Part shown: positions 37,766 through 51,268 of the stretch, piece after piece
Position numbering within the stretch: position 1 is the stretch's first letter
Layout of the letters: each line of letters opens with the position of its first letter
Origin: Climacium dendroides
Taxonomy: Eukaryota > Streptophyta > Bryopsida > Hypnales > Climaciaceae
DNA length: 64,000 bases
Direction: 5' to 3'
NCBI GenBank assembly: GCA_950106755.1
Contig: CATNNA010000008.1
Location: forward strand, 744,001-808,000
Notes under the pieces: model-generated
What the model was told of the DNA's origin: nothing
Databases searched by the model: none
Seen by the model: the letters and a program-made list of their open reading frames with translations, nothing else
Program-made: the position numbers and the translations under genes

Positions 37766-40700
37766 GATATCTTGCAACAGTTCGGTTTGTCAAGTTTTCT
37801 TGCTTTCATTTTCCTACGTGCAATGTCTATGAGGTTTGAAATGATGGAGGCCCTCAAAGTGCAAGGCAAGCCGAATTCAATCTTGTTGAATTTGTCACGC
37901 ATTGCCTTCACATTTTCTCCTCGAATTACCATGTTGCAACAAGAAAGGGATGGCTTGGAGCATTGGCAACTTCTACATTGCTTGGCTTTCATATTTGTAC
38001 GACCAATGTGCATGAGATTTGAAGTTTGGGCAACAAAATACAAGGCAATGTGACTATCTCTATTTGAAATTCTCGCGCATTCCCTTCCAATTAAGGCCAT
38101 ACAATAAGTTGTTACAAATAGTTTGAAAGTGATATCTTGCAACAGTTGGGTTTGTCAACTTTTCTTGCTTTCATTTTCCTACGTGCAATGTCTATGAGGT
38201 TTGAAATGATGGAGGCCGTCAAAGTGCAAGGCAAGCCGAATTCAATCTTGTTGAATTTGTCACGCATTGCCTTCACATTTTCTCCTCGAATTACCATGTT
38301 GCAACAACAAAGGGATGGCTTGGAGCATTGGCAACTTCTACATTGCTTGGCTTTCATATTTGTACGACCAATGTGCATGAGATTTGAAGTTTGGGCAACA
38401 AAATACAAGGCAATGTGACTATCTCTATTTGAAATTCTCGCGCATTCCCTTCCAATTTAGACCATACAATAAGTTGTTACAAATAGTTTGAAAGTGATAT
38501 CTTGCAACAGTTGGGTTTGTCAAGTTTTCTTGCTTTCATTTTCCTACGTGCAATGTCTATGAGGTTTGAAATGATGGAGGCCGTCAAAGTGCAAGGCAAG
38601 CCGAATTCAATCTTGTTGAATTTGTCACGCATTGCCTTCACATTTTCTCCTCGAATTACCATGTTGCAACAACAAAGGGATGGCTTGGAGCATTGGCAAC
38701 TTCTACATTGCTTGGCTTTCATATTTGTACGACCAATGTGCATGAGATTTGAAGTTTGGGCAACAAAATACAAGGCAATGTGACTATCTCTATTTGAAAT
38801 TCTCGCGCATTCCCTTCGAATTTAGACCATACAATAAGTTGTTACAAATAGTTTGAAAGTGATATCTTGCAACAGTTGGGTTTGTCAAGTTTTCTTGCTT
38901 TCATTTTCCTACGTGCAATGTCTATGAGGTTTGAAATGATGGAGGCCCTCAAAGTGCAAGGCAAGCCGATTTCAATCTTGTTGAATTTGTCACGCATTGC
39001 CTTCACATTTTCTCCTCGAATTACCATGTTGCAACAAGAAAGGGATGGCTTGGAGCATTGGCAACTTCTACATTGCTTGGCTTTCATATTTGTACGACCA
39101 ATGTGCATGAGATTTGAAGTTTGGGCAACAAAATACAAGGCAATGTGACTATCTCTATTTGAAATTCTCGCGCATTCCCTTCGAATTTAGACCATACAAT
39201 AAGTTGTTACAAATAGTTTGAAAGTGATATCTTGCAACAGTTCGGTTTGTCAAGTTTTCTTGCTTTCATTTTCCTACGTGCAATGTCTATGAGGTTTGAA
39301 ATGATGGAGGCCCTCAAAGTGCAAGGCAAGCCGAATTCAATCTTGTTGAATTTGTCACGCATTGCCTTCACATTTTCTCCTCGAATTACCATGTTGCAAC
39401 AAGAAAGGGATGTCTTGGAGCATTGGCAACTTCCACATTGCTTGGCTTCCATATTTGTACGACCAATGTGCATGAGATTTGAAGTTTGGGCAACAAAATA
39501 CAAGGCAATGTGACTATCTCTATTTGAAATTCTCGCGCATTCCCTTCGAATTTAGACCATACAATAAGTTGTTACAAATAGTTTGAAAGTGATATCTTGC
39601 AACAGTTGGGTTTGTCAAGTTTTCTTGCTTTCATTTTCCTACGTGCAATGTCTATGAGGTTTGAAATGATGGAGGCCCTCAAAGTGCAAGGCAAGCCGAA
39701 TTCAATCTTGTTGAATTTGTCACGCATTGCCTTCACATTTTCTCCTCGAATTACCATGTTGCAACAAGAAAGGGATGTCTTGGAGCATTGGCAACTTCCA
39801 CATTGCTTGGCTTCCATATTTGTACGACCAATGTGCATGAGATTTGAAGTTTGGGCAACAAAATACAAGGCAATGTGACTATCTCTATTTGAAATTCTCG
39901 CGCATTCCCTTCGAATTTAGACCATACAATAAGTTGTTACAAATAGTTTGAAAGTGATATTTTGCAACAGTTCGGTTTGCCAACTTTTCTTGCTTTCATT
40001 TTCCTACGTGCAATGTCTATGAGGTTTGAAATGATGGAGGCCGTCCAAGTGCAAGGCAAGCCGAATTCAATCTTGTTGAATTTGTCACGCATTGCCTTCA
40101 CATTTTCTCCTCGAATTACCATGTTGCAACAACAAAGGGATGGCTTGGAGCATTGGCAACTTCTACATTGCTTGGCTTCCATATTTGTACGACCAATGTG
40201 CATGAGATTTGAAGTTTGGGCAACAAAATACAAGACAATGTGACTATCTCTATTTGAAATTCTCGCGCATTCCCTTCGAATTTAGACCATACAATAAGTT
40301 GTTACAAATAGTTTGAAAGTGATATCTTGCAACAGTTGGGTTTGTCAAGTTTTCTTGCTTTCATTTTCCTACGTGCAATGTCTATGAGGTTTGAAATGAT
40401 GGAGGCCCTCAAAGTGCAAGGCAAGCCGAATTCAATCTTGTTGAATTTGTCACGCATTGCCTTCACATTTTCTCCTCGAATTACCATGTTGCAACAAGAA
40501 AGGGATGGCTTGGAGCATTGGCAACTTCTACATTGCTTGGCTTTCATATTTGTACGACCAATGTGCATGAGATTTGAAGTTTGGGCAACAAAATACAAGG
40601 CAATGTGACTATCTCTATTTGAAATTCTCGCGCATTCCCTTCCAATTAAGGCCATACAATAAGTTGTTACAAATAGTTTGAAAGTGATATCTTGCAACAG

Positions 40701-43700
40701 TTGGGTTTGTCAAGTTTTCTTGCTTTCATTTTCCTACGTGCAATGTCTATGAGGTTTGAAATGATGGAGGCCGTCAAAGTGCAAGGCAAGCCGAATTCAA
40801 TCTTGTTGAATTTGTCACGCATTGCCTTCACATTTTCTCCTCGAATTACCATGTTGCAACAACAAAGGGATGGCTTGGAGCATTGGCAACTTCTACATTG
40901 CTTGGCTTTCATATTTGTACGACCAATGTGCATGAGATTTGAAGTTTGGGCAACAAAATACAAGGCAATGTGACTATCTCTATTTGAAATTCTCGCGCAT
41001 TCCCTTCCAATTTAGACCATACAATAAGTTGTTACAAATAGTTTGAAAGTGATATCTTGCAACAGTTGGGTTTGTCAACTTTTCTTGCTTTCATTTTCCT
41101 ACGTGCAATGTCTATGAGGTTTGAAATGATGGAGGCCGTCAAAGTGCAAGGCAAGCCGAATTCAATCTTGTTGAATTTGTCACGCATTGCCTTCACATTT
41201 TCTCCTCGAATTACCATGTTGCAACAACAAAGGGATGGCTTGGAGCATTGGCAACTTCTACATTGCTTGGCTTTCATATTTGTACGACCAATGTGCATGA
41301 GATTTGAAGTTTGGGCAACAAAATACAAGGCAATGTGACTATCTCTATTTGAAATTCTCGCGCATTCCCTTCGAATTTAGACCATACAATAAGTTGTTAC
41401 AAATAGTTTGAAAGTGATATCTTGCAACAGTTGGGTTTGTCAAGTTTTCTTGCTTTCATTTTCCTACGTGCAATGTCTATGAGGTTTGAAATGATGGAGG
41501 CCCTCAAAGTGCAAGGCAAGCCGATTTCAATCTTGTTGAATTTGTCACGCATTGCCTTCACATTTTCTCCTCGAATTACCATGTTGCAACAAGAAAGGGA
41601 TGGCTTGGAGCATTGGCAACTTCTACATTGCTTGGCTTTCATATTTGTACGACCAATGTGCATGAGATTTGAAGTTTGGGCAACAAAATACAAGGCAATG
41701 TGACTATCTCTATTTGAAATTCTCGCGCATTCCCTTCGAATTTAGACCATACAATAAGTTGTTACAAATAGTTTGAAAGTGATATCTTGCAACAGTTCGG
41801 TTTGTCAAGTTTTCTTGCTTTCATTTTCCTACGTGCAATGTCTATGAGGTTTGAAATGATGGAGGCCCTCAAAGTGCAAGGCAAGCCGAATTCAATCTTG
41901 TTGAATTTGTCACGCATTGCCTTCACATTTTCTCCTCGAATTACCATGTTGCAACAAGAAAGGGATGGCTTGGAGCATTGGCAACTTCTACATTGCTTGG
42001 CTTTCATATTTGTACGACCAATGTGCATGAGATTTGAAGTTTGGGCAACAAAATACAAGGCAATGTGACTATCTCTATTTGAAATTCTCGCGCATTCCCT
42101 TCGAATTTAGACCATACAATAAGTTGTTACAAATAGTTTGAAAGTGATATCTTGCAACAGTTGGGTTTGTCAAGTTTTCTTGCTTTCATTTTCCTACGTG
42201 CAATGTCTATGAGGTTTGAAATGATGGAGGCCCTCAAAGTGCAAGGCAAGCCGAATTCAATCTTGTTGAATTTGTCACGCATTGCCTTCACATTTTCTCC
42301 TCGAATTACCATGTTGCAACAAGAAAGGGATGGCTTGGAGCATTGGCAACTTCTACATTGCTTGGCTTTCATATTTGTACGACCAATGTGCATGAGATTT
42401 GAAGTTTGGGCAACAAAATACAAGGCAATGTGACTATCTCTATTTGAAATTCTCGCGCATTCCCTTCCAATTAAGGCCATACAATAAGTTGTTACAAATA
42501 GTTTGAAAGTGATATCTTGCAACAGTTGGGTTTGTCAACTTTTCTTGCTTTCATTTTCCTACGTGCAATGTCTATGAGGTTTGAAATGATGGAGGCCGTC
42601 AAAGTGCAAGGCAAGCCGAATTCAATCTTGTTGAATTTGTCACGCATTGCCTTCACATTTTCTCCTCGAATTACCATGTTGCAACAACAAAGGGATGGCT
42701 TGGAGCATTGGCAACTTCTACATTGCTTGGCTTTCATATTTGTACGAGCAATGTGCATGAGATTTGAAGTTTGGGCAACAAAATACAAGGCAATGTGACT
42801 ATCTCTATTTGAAATTCTCGCGCATTCCCTTCCAATTTAGACCATACAATAAGTTGTTACAAATAGTTTGAAAGTGATATCTTGCAACAGTTGGGTTTGT
42901 CAACTTTTCTTGCTTTCATTTTCCTACGTGCAATGTCTATGAGGTTTGAAATGATGGAGGCCGTCAAAGTGCAAGGCAAGCCGAATTCAATCTTGTTGAA
43001 TTTGTCACGCATTGCCTTCACATTTTCTCCTCGAATTACCATGTTGCAACAACAAAGGGATGGCTTGGAGCATTGGCAACTTCTACATTGCTTGGCTTTC
43101 ATATTTGTACGACCAATGTGCATGAGATTTGAAGTTTGGGCAACAAAATACAAGGCAATGTGACTATCTCTATTTGAAATTCTCGCGCATTCCCTTCGAA
43201 TTTAGACCATACAATAAGTTGTTACAAATAGTTTGAAAGTGATATCTTGCAACAGTTGGGTTTGTCAAGTTTTCTTGCTTTCATTTTCCTACGTGCAATG
43301 TCTATGAGGTTTGAAATGATGGAGGCCCTCAAAGTGCAAGGCAAGCCGATTTCAATCTTGTTGAATTTGTCACGCATTGCCTTCACATTTTCTCCTCGAA
43401 TTACCATGTTGCAACAAGAAAGGGATGGCTTGGAGCATTGGCAACTTCTACATTGCTTGGCTTTCATATTTGTACGACCAATGTGCATGAGATTTGAAGT
43501 TTGGGCAACAAAATACAAGGCAATGTGACTATCTCTATTTGAAATTCTCGCGCATTCCCTTCGAATTTAGACCATACAATAAGTTGTTACAAATAGTTTG
43601 AAAGTGATATCTTGCAACAGTTCGGTTTGTCAAGTTTTCTTGCTTTCATTTTCCTACGTGCAATGTCTATGAGGTTTGAAATGATGGAGGCCCTCAAAGT

Positions 43701-43970
43701 GCAAGGCAAGCCGAATTCAATCTTGTTGAATTTGTCACGCATTGCCTTCACATTTTCTCCTCGAATTACCATGTTGCAACAAGAAAGGGATGTCTTGGAG
43801 CATTGGCAACTTCCACATTGCTTGGCTTCCATATTTGTACGACCAATGTGCATGAGATTTGAAGTTTGGGCAACAAAATACAAGGCAATGTGACTATCTC
43901 TATTTGAAATTCTCGCGCATTCCCTTCGAATTTAGACCATACAATAAGTTGTTACAAATAGTTTGAAAGT
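37766..43970. repeat. Subfamily B 5-monomer HORs (1825 bp), three copies
   Basis: The order is: an agaaaggg copy followed by an aattaaggcc link, then two ggccgtcaaag/caacaaaggg copies, a gccgatttc copy, and a ttcggtttg copy. It occurs at 37766-39590, 40321-42145 and 42146-43970. Two extra monomers (39591-40320) separate the first from the second. Members differ in gtcaagtttt versus gtcaactttt and in the last monomer (gatgtcttgg in the first and third copies). A single acgagcaatg appears in the third copy near 42746. Confidence 0.82.
39226..40320. repeat. Mosaic B monomers with A-type segment and KTM-like variant copy
   Basis: Two monomers (39226-39955) are B-type but carry gatgtcttgg followed by the A-type caacttccacattgcttggc. 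The third (39956-40320) has gatattttgc, so it loses the EcoRV site, plus gtttgccaac and aagacaatgtg. The last two types recur together at 43606-44335. The same A-type caacttccac segment without gatgtc is seen again near 44537. The short A-type tract inside otherwise B copies suggests gene conversion between the blocks or retention of an ancestral state. Confidence 0.75.
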
Positions 43971-45388
43971 GATATTTTGCAACAGTTCGGTTTGCCAACT
44001 TTTCTTGCTTTCATTTTCCTACGTGCAATGTCTATGAGGTTTGAAATGATGGAGGCCGTCAAAGTGCAAGGCAAGCCGAATTCAATCTTGTTGAATTTGT
44101 CACGCATTGCCTTCACATTTTCTCCTCGAATTACCATGTTGCAACAACAAAGGGATGGCTTGGAGCATTGGCAACTTCTACATTGCTTGGCTTCCATATT
44201 TGTACGACCAATGTGCATGAGATTTGAAGTTTGGGCAACAAAATACAAGACAATGTGACTATCTCTATTTGAAATTCTCGCGCATTCCCTTCGAATTTAG
44301 ACCATACAATAAGTTGTTACAAATAGTTTGAAAGTGATATCTTGCAACAGTTGGGTTTGTCAAGTTTTCTTGCTTTCATTTTCCTACGTGCAATGTCTAT
44401 GAGGTTTGAAATGATGGAGGCCCTCAAAGTGCAAGGCAAGCCGAATTCAATCTTGTTGAATTTGTCACGCATTGCCTTCACATTTTCTCCTCGAATTACC
44501 ATGTTGCAACAAGAAAGGGATGGCTTGGAGCATTGGCAACTTCCACATTGCTTGGCTTCCATATTTGTACGACCAATGTGCATGAGATTTGAAGTTTGGG
44601 CAACAAAATACAAGGCAATGTGACTATCTCTATTTGAAATTCTCGCGCATTCCCTTCGAATTTAGACCATACAATAAGTTGTTACAAATAGTTTGAAAGT
44701 GATATCTTGCAACAGTTCGGTTTGTCAAGTTTTCTTGCTTTCATTTTCCTACGTGCAATGTCTATGAGGTTTGAAATGATGGAGGCCCTCAAAGTGCAAG
44801 GCAAGCCGAATTCAATCTTGTTGAATTTGTCACGCATTGCCTTCACATTTTCTCCTCGAATTACCATGTTGCAACAACAAAGGGATGGCTTGGAGCATTG
44901 GCAACTTCTACATTGCTTGGCTTTCATATTTGTACGACCAATGTGCATGAGATTTGAAGTTTGGGCAACAAAATACAAGGCAATGTGACTATCTCTATTT
45001 GAAATTCTCGCGCATTCCCTTCCAATTTAGACCATACAATAAGTTGTTACAAATAGTTTGAAAGTGATATCTTGCAACAGTTGGGTTTGTCAAGTTTTCT
45101 TGCTTTCATTTTCCTACGTGCAATGTCTATGAGGTTTGAAATGATGGAGGCCCTCAAAGTGCAAGGCAAGCCGAATTCAATCTTGTTGAATTTGTCACGC
45201 ATTGCCTTCACATTTTCTCCTCGAATTACCATGTTGCAACAAGAAAGGGATGGCTTGGAGCATTGGCAACTTCTACATTGCTTGGCTTTCATATTTGTAC
45301 GAGCAATGTGCATGAGATTTGAAGTTTGGGCAACAAAATACAAGGCAATGTGACTATCTCTATTTGAAATTCTCGCGCATTCCCTTCC

Positions 45389-45390
45389 AT
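45389..45390. other. Single-base deletion in a subfamily B monomer, first copy
   Basis: The link after the invariant core reads cccttccatttagacc (from 45382) instead of cccttccaatttagacc. It shortens this monomer to 364 bp and is repeated 1094 bp downstream. Confidence 0.9.
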
Positions 45391-46482
45391 TTAGACCATA
45401 CAATAAGTTGTTACAAATAGTTTGAAAGTGATATCTTGCAACAGTTGGGTTTGTCAAGTTTTCTTGCTTTCATTTTCCTACGTGCAATGTCTATGAGGTT
45501 TGAAATGATGGAGGCCCTCAAAGTGCAAGGCAAGCCGAATTCAATCTTGTTGAATTTGTCACGCATTGCCTTCACATTTTCTCCTCGAATTACCATGTTG
45601 CAACAACAAAGGGATGGCTTGGAGCATTGGCAACTTCTACATTGCTTGGCTTTCATATTTGTACGACCAATGTGCATGAGATTTGAAGTTTGGGCAACAA
45701 AATACAAGGCAATGTGACTATCTCTATTTGAAATTCTCGCGCATTCCCTTCGAATTTAGACCATACAATAAGTTGTTACAAATAGTTTGAAAGTGATATC
45801 TTGCAACAGTTCGGTTTGTCAAGTTTTCTTGCTTTCATTTTCCTACGTGCAATGTCTATGAGGTTTGAAATGATGGAGGCCCTCAAAGTGCAAGGCAAGC
45901 CGAATTCAATCTTGTTGAATTTGTCACGCATTGCCTTCACATTTTCTCCTCGAATTACCATGTTGCAACAACAAAGGGATGGCTTGGAGCATTGGCAACT
46001 TCTACATTGCTTGGCTTTCATATTTGTACGACCAATGTGCATGAGATTTGAAGTTTGGGCAACAAAATACAAGGCAATGTGACTATCTCTATTTGAAATT
46101 CTCGCGCATTCCCTTCCAATTTAGACCATACAATAAGTTGTTACAAATAGTTTGAAAGTGATATCTTGCAACAGTTGGGTTTGTCAAGTTTTCTTGCTTT
46201 CATTTTCCTACGTGCAATGTCTATGAGGTTTGAAATGATGGAGGCCCTCAAAGTGCAAGGCAAGCCGAATTCAATCTTGTTGAATTTGTCACGCATTGCC
46301 TTCACATTTTCTCCTCGAATTACCATGTTGCAACAACAAAGGGATGGCTTGGAGCATTGGCAACTTCTACATTGCTTGGCTTTCATATTTGTACGACCAA
46401 TGTGCATGAGATTTGAAGTTTGGGCAACAAAATACAAGGCAATGTGACTATCTCTATTTGAAATTCTCGCGCATTCCCTTCC

Positions 46483-46484
46483 AT
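46483..46484. other. Single-base deletion in a subfamily B monomer, second copy
   Basis: This is the same cccttccatttagacc form as near 45389, exactly 1094 bp later. Its recurrence inside a matching three-monomer context shows that it was copied by duplication and did not arise independently. Confidence 0.9.
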
Positions 46485-46888
46485 TTAGACCATACAATAA
46501 GTTGTTACAAATAGTTTGAAAGTGATATCTTGCAACAGTTGGGTTTGTCAAGTTTTCTTGCTTTCATTTTCCTACGTGCAATGTCTATGAGGTTTGAAAT
46601 GATGGAGGCCCTCAAAGTGCAAGGCAAGCCGAATTCAATCTTGTTGAATTTGTCACGCATTGCCTTCACATTTTCTCCTCGAATTACCATGTTGCAACAA
46701 CAAAGGGATGGCTTGGAGCATTGGCAACTTCTACATTGCTTGGCTTTCATATTTGTACGACCAATGTGCATGAGATTTGAAGTTTGGGCAACAAAATACA
46801 AGGCAATGTGACTATCTCTATTTGAAATTCTCGCGCATTCCCTTCGAATTTAGACCATACAATAAGTTGTTACAAATAGTTTGAAAGT

Positions 46889-49800
46889 GATATCTTGCAA
46901 CAGTTGGGTTTGTCAAGTTTTCTTGCTTTCATTTTCCTACGTGCAATGTCTATGAGGTTTGAAATGATGGAGGCCGTCAAAGTGCAAGGCAAGCCGAATT
47001 CAATCTTGTTGAATTTGTCACGCATTGCCTTCACATTTTCTCCTCGAATTACCATGTTGCAACAACAAAGGGATGGCTTGGAGCATTGGCAACTTCTACA
47101 TTGCTTGGCTTTCATATTTGTACGAGCAATGTGCATGAGATTTGAAGTTTGGGCAACAAAATACAAGGCAATGTGACTATCTCTATTTGAAATTCTCGCG
47201 CATTCCCTTCAAATTAAGGCCATACAATAAGTTGTTACAAATAGTTTGAAAGTGATATCTTGCAACAGTTGGGTTTGTCAACTTTTCTTGCTTTCATTTT
47301 CCTACGTGCAATGTCTATGAGGTTTGAAATGATGGAGGCCCTCAAAGTGCAAGGCAAGCCGAATTCAATCTTGTTGAATTTGTCACGCATTGCCTTCACA
47401 TTTTCTCCTCGAATTACCATGTTGCAACAACAAAGGGATGGCTTGGAGCATTGGCAACTTCTACATTGCTTGGCTTTCATATTTGTACGACCAATGTGCA
47501 TGAGATTTGAAGTTTGGGCAACAAAATACAAGGCAATGTGACTATCTCTATTTGAAATTCTCGCGCATTCCCTTCCAATTAAGGCCATACAATAAGTTGT
47601 TACAAATAGTTTGAAAGTGATATCTTGCAACAGTTGGGTTTGTCAACTTTTCTTGCTTTCATTTTCCTACGTGCAATGTCTATGAGGTTTGAAATGATGG
47701 AGGCCCTCAAAGTGCAAGGCAAGCCGATTTCAATCTTGTTGAATTTGTCACGCATTGCCTTCACATTTTCTCCTCGAATTACCATGTTGCAACAACAAAG
47801 GGATGGCTTGGAGCATTGGCAACTTCTACATTGCTTGGCTTCCATATTTGTACGAGCAATGTGCATGAGATTTGAAGTTTGGGCAACAAAATACAAGGCA
47901 ATGTGACTATCTCTATTTGAAATTCTCGCGCATTCCCTTCGAATTTAGACCATACAATAAGTTGTTACAAATAGTTTGAAAGTGATATCTTGCAACAGTT
48001 GGGTTTGTCAACTTTTCTTGCTTTCATTTTCCTACGTGCAATGTCTATGAGGTTTGAAATGATGGAGGCCCTCAAAGTGCAAGGCAAGCCGAATTCAATC
48101 TTGTTGAATTTGTCACGCATTGCCTTCACATTTTCTCCTCGAATTACCATGTTGCAACAACAAAGGGATGGCTTGGAGCATTGGCAACTTCTACATTGCT
48201 TGGCTTTCATATTTGTACGACCAATGTGCATGAGATTTGAAGTTTGGGCAACAAAATACAAGGCAATGTGACTATCTCTATTTGAAATTCTCGCGCATTC
48301 CCTTCCAATTAAGGCCATACAATAAGTTGTTACAAATAGTTTGAAAGTGATATCTTGCAACAGTTGGGTTTGTCAACTTTTCTTGCTTTCATTTTCCTAC
48401 GTGCAATGTCTATGAGGTTTGAAATGATGGAGGCCGTCAAAGTGCAAGGCAAGCCGAATTCAATCTTGTTGAATTTGTCACGCATTGCCTTCACATTTTC
48501 TCCTCGAATTACCATGTTGCAACAACAAAGGGATGGCTTGGAGCATTGGCAACTTCTACATTGCTTGGCTTTCATATTTGTACGACCAATGTGCATGAGA
48601 TTTGAAGTTTGGGCAACAAAATACAAGGCAATGTGACTATCTCTATTTGAAATTCTCGCGCATTCCCTTCCAATTAAGGCCATACAATAAGTTGTTACAA
48701 ATAGTTTGAAAGTGATATCTTGCAACAGTTGGGTTTGTCAACTTTTCTTGCTTTCATTTTCCTACGTGCAATGTCTATGAGGTTTGAAATGATGGAGGCC
48801 CTCAAAGTGCAAGGCAAGCCGAATTCAATCTTGTTGAATTTGTCACGCATTGCCTTCACATTTTCTCCTCGAATTACCATGTTGCAACAACAAAGGGATG
48901 GCTTGGAGCATTGGCAACTTCTACATTGCTTGGCTTTCATATTTGTACGACCAATGTGCATGAGATTTGAAGTTTGGGCAACAAAATACAAGGCAATGTG
49001 ACTATCTCTATTTGAAATTCTCGCGCATTCCCTTCCAATTAAGGCCATACAATAAGTTGTTACAAATAGTTTGAAAGTGATATCTTGCAACAGTTGGGTT
49101 TGTCAACTTTTCTTGCTTTCATTTTCCTACGTGCAATGTCTATGAGGTTTGAAATGATGGAGGCCGTCAAAGTGCAAGGCAAGCCGAATTCAATCTTGTT
49201 GAATTTGTCACGCATTGCCTTCACATTTTCTCCTCGAATTACCATGTTGCAACAAGAAAGGGATGGCTTGGAGCATTGGCAACTTCTACATTGCTTGGCT
49301 TTCATATTTGTACGACCAATGTGCATGAGATTTGAAGTTTGGGCAACAAAATACAAGGCAATGTGACTATCTCTATTTGAAATTCTCGCGCATTCCCTTC
49401 AAATTAAGGCCATACAATAAGTTGTTACAAATAGTTTGAAAGTGATATCTTGCAACAGTTGGGTTTGTCAACTTTTCTTGCTTTCATTTTCCTACGTGCA
49501 ATGTCTATGAGGTTTGAAATGATGGAGGCCCTCAAAGTGCAAGGCAAGCCGAATTCAATCTTGTTGAATTTGTCACGCATTGCCTTCACATTTTCTCCTC
49601 GAATTACCATGTTGCAACAACAAAGGGATGGCTTGGAGCATTGGCAACTTCTACATTGCTTGGCTTTCATATTTGTACGACCAATGTGCATGAGATTTGA
49701 AGTTTGGGCAACAAAATACAAGGCAATGTGACTATCTCTATTTGAAATTCTCGCGCATTCCCTTCAAATTAAGGCCATACAATAAGTTGTTACAAATAGT

Positions 49801-51268
49801 TTGAAAGTGATATCTTGCAACAGTTGGGTTTGTCAACTTTTCTTGCTTTCATTTTCCTACGTGCAATGTCTATGAGGTTTGAAATGATGGAGGCCCTCAA
49901 AGTGCAAGGCAAGCCGAATTCAATCTTGTTGAATTTGTCACGCATTGCCTTCACATTTTCTCCTCGAATTACCATGTTGCAACAACAAAGGGATGGCTTG
50001 GAGCATTGGCAACTTCTACATTGCTTGGCTTTCATATTTGTACGACCAATGTGCATGAGATTTGAAGTTTGGGCAACAAAATACAAGGCAATGTGACTAT
50101 CTCTATTTGAAATTCTCGCGCATTCCCTTCCAATTAAGGCCATACAATAAGTTGTTACAAATAGTTTGAAAGTGATATCTTGCAACAGTTGGGTTTGTCA
50201 ACTTTTCTTGCTTTCATTTTCCTACGTGCAATGTCTATGAGGTTTGAAATGATGGAGGCCCTCAAAGTGCAAGGCAAGCCGAATTCAATCTTGTTGAATT
50301 TGTCACGCATTGCCTTCACATTTTCTCCTCGAATTACCATGTTGCAACAACAAAGGGATGGCTTGGAGCATTGGCAACTTCTACATTGCTTGGCTTTCAT
50401 ATTTGTACGACCAATGTGCATGAGATTTGAAGTTTGGGCAACAAAATACAAGGCAATGTGACTATCTCTATTTGAAATTCTCGCGCATTCCCTTCCAATT
50501 AAGGCCATACAATAAGTTGTTACAAATAGTTTGAAAGTGATATCTTGCAACAGTTGGGTTTGTCAACTTTTCTTGCTTTCATTTTCCTACGTGCAATGTC
50601 TATGAGGTTTGAAATGATGGAGGCCCTCAAAGTGCAAGGCAAGCCGATTTCAATCTTGTTGAATTTGTCACGCATTGCCTTCACATTTTCTCCTCGAATT
50701 ACCATGTTGCAACAACAAAGGGATGGCTTGGAGCATTGGCAACTTCTACATTGCTTGGCTTTCATATTTGTACGACCAATGTGCATGAGATTTGAAGTTT
50801 GGGCAACAAAATACAAGGCAATGTGACTATCTCTATTTGAAATTCTCGCGCATTCCCTTCGAATTTAGACCATACAATAAGTTGTTACAAATAGTTTGAA
50901 AGTGATATCTTGCAACAGTTCGGTTTGTCAACTTTTCTTGCTTTCATTTTCCTACGTGCAATGTCTATGAGGTTTGAAATGATGGAGGCCCTCAAAGTGC
51001 AAGGCAAGCCGAATTCAATCTTGTTGAATTTGTCACGCATTGCCTTCACATTTTCTCCTCGAATTACCATGTTGCAACAACAAAGGGATGGCTTGGAGCA
51101 TTGGCAACTTCTACATTGCTTGGCTTTCATATTTGTACGACCAATGTGCATGAGATTTGAAGTTTGGGCAACAAAATACAAGGCAATGTGACTATCTCTA
51201 TTTGAAATTCTCGCGCATTCCCTTCCAATTAAGGCCATACAATAAGTTGTTACAAATAGTTTGAAAGT
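46889..51268. repeat. Subfamily B stretch of mostly gtcaactttt/acaaaggg monomers
   Basis: Twelve monomers are dominated by gtcaactttt, ggccctcaaag and acaaagggatgg. Exceptions are: ggccgtcaaag copies (near 46974, 48434 and 49164), two gccgatttc copies (47619-47983 and 50539-50903), an agaaaggg copy (near 49255) and two acgagcaatg copies (near 47122 and 47852). No clean HOR period is visible. The core link alternates irregularly among ccaattaagg, caaattaagg and cgaatttag. Confidence 0.75.

Larger units (their letters stand above)
44701..46888. repeat. 1094-bp three-monomer HOR marked by a one-base deletion
   Basis: Monomers at 44701-45794 recur at 45795-46888 with a period of 1094 rather than 1095. 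In both units the middle monomer has cccttccatttagacc, one A short, at about 45389 and 46483. First members carry ttcggtttg; second and third carry ttgggtttg. The middle members differ at agaaaggg/acgagcaatg (left) versus acaaaggg/acgaccaatg (right), so conversion continued after duplication. Confidence 0.85.
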
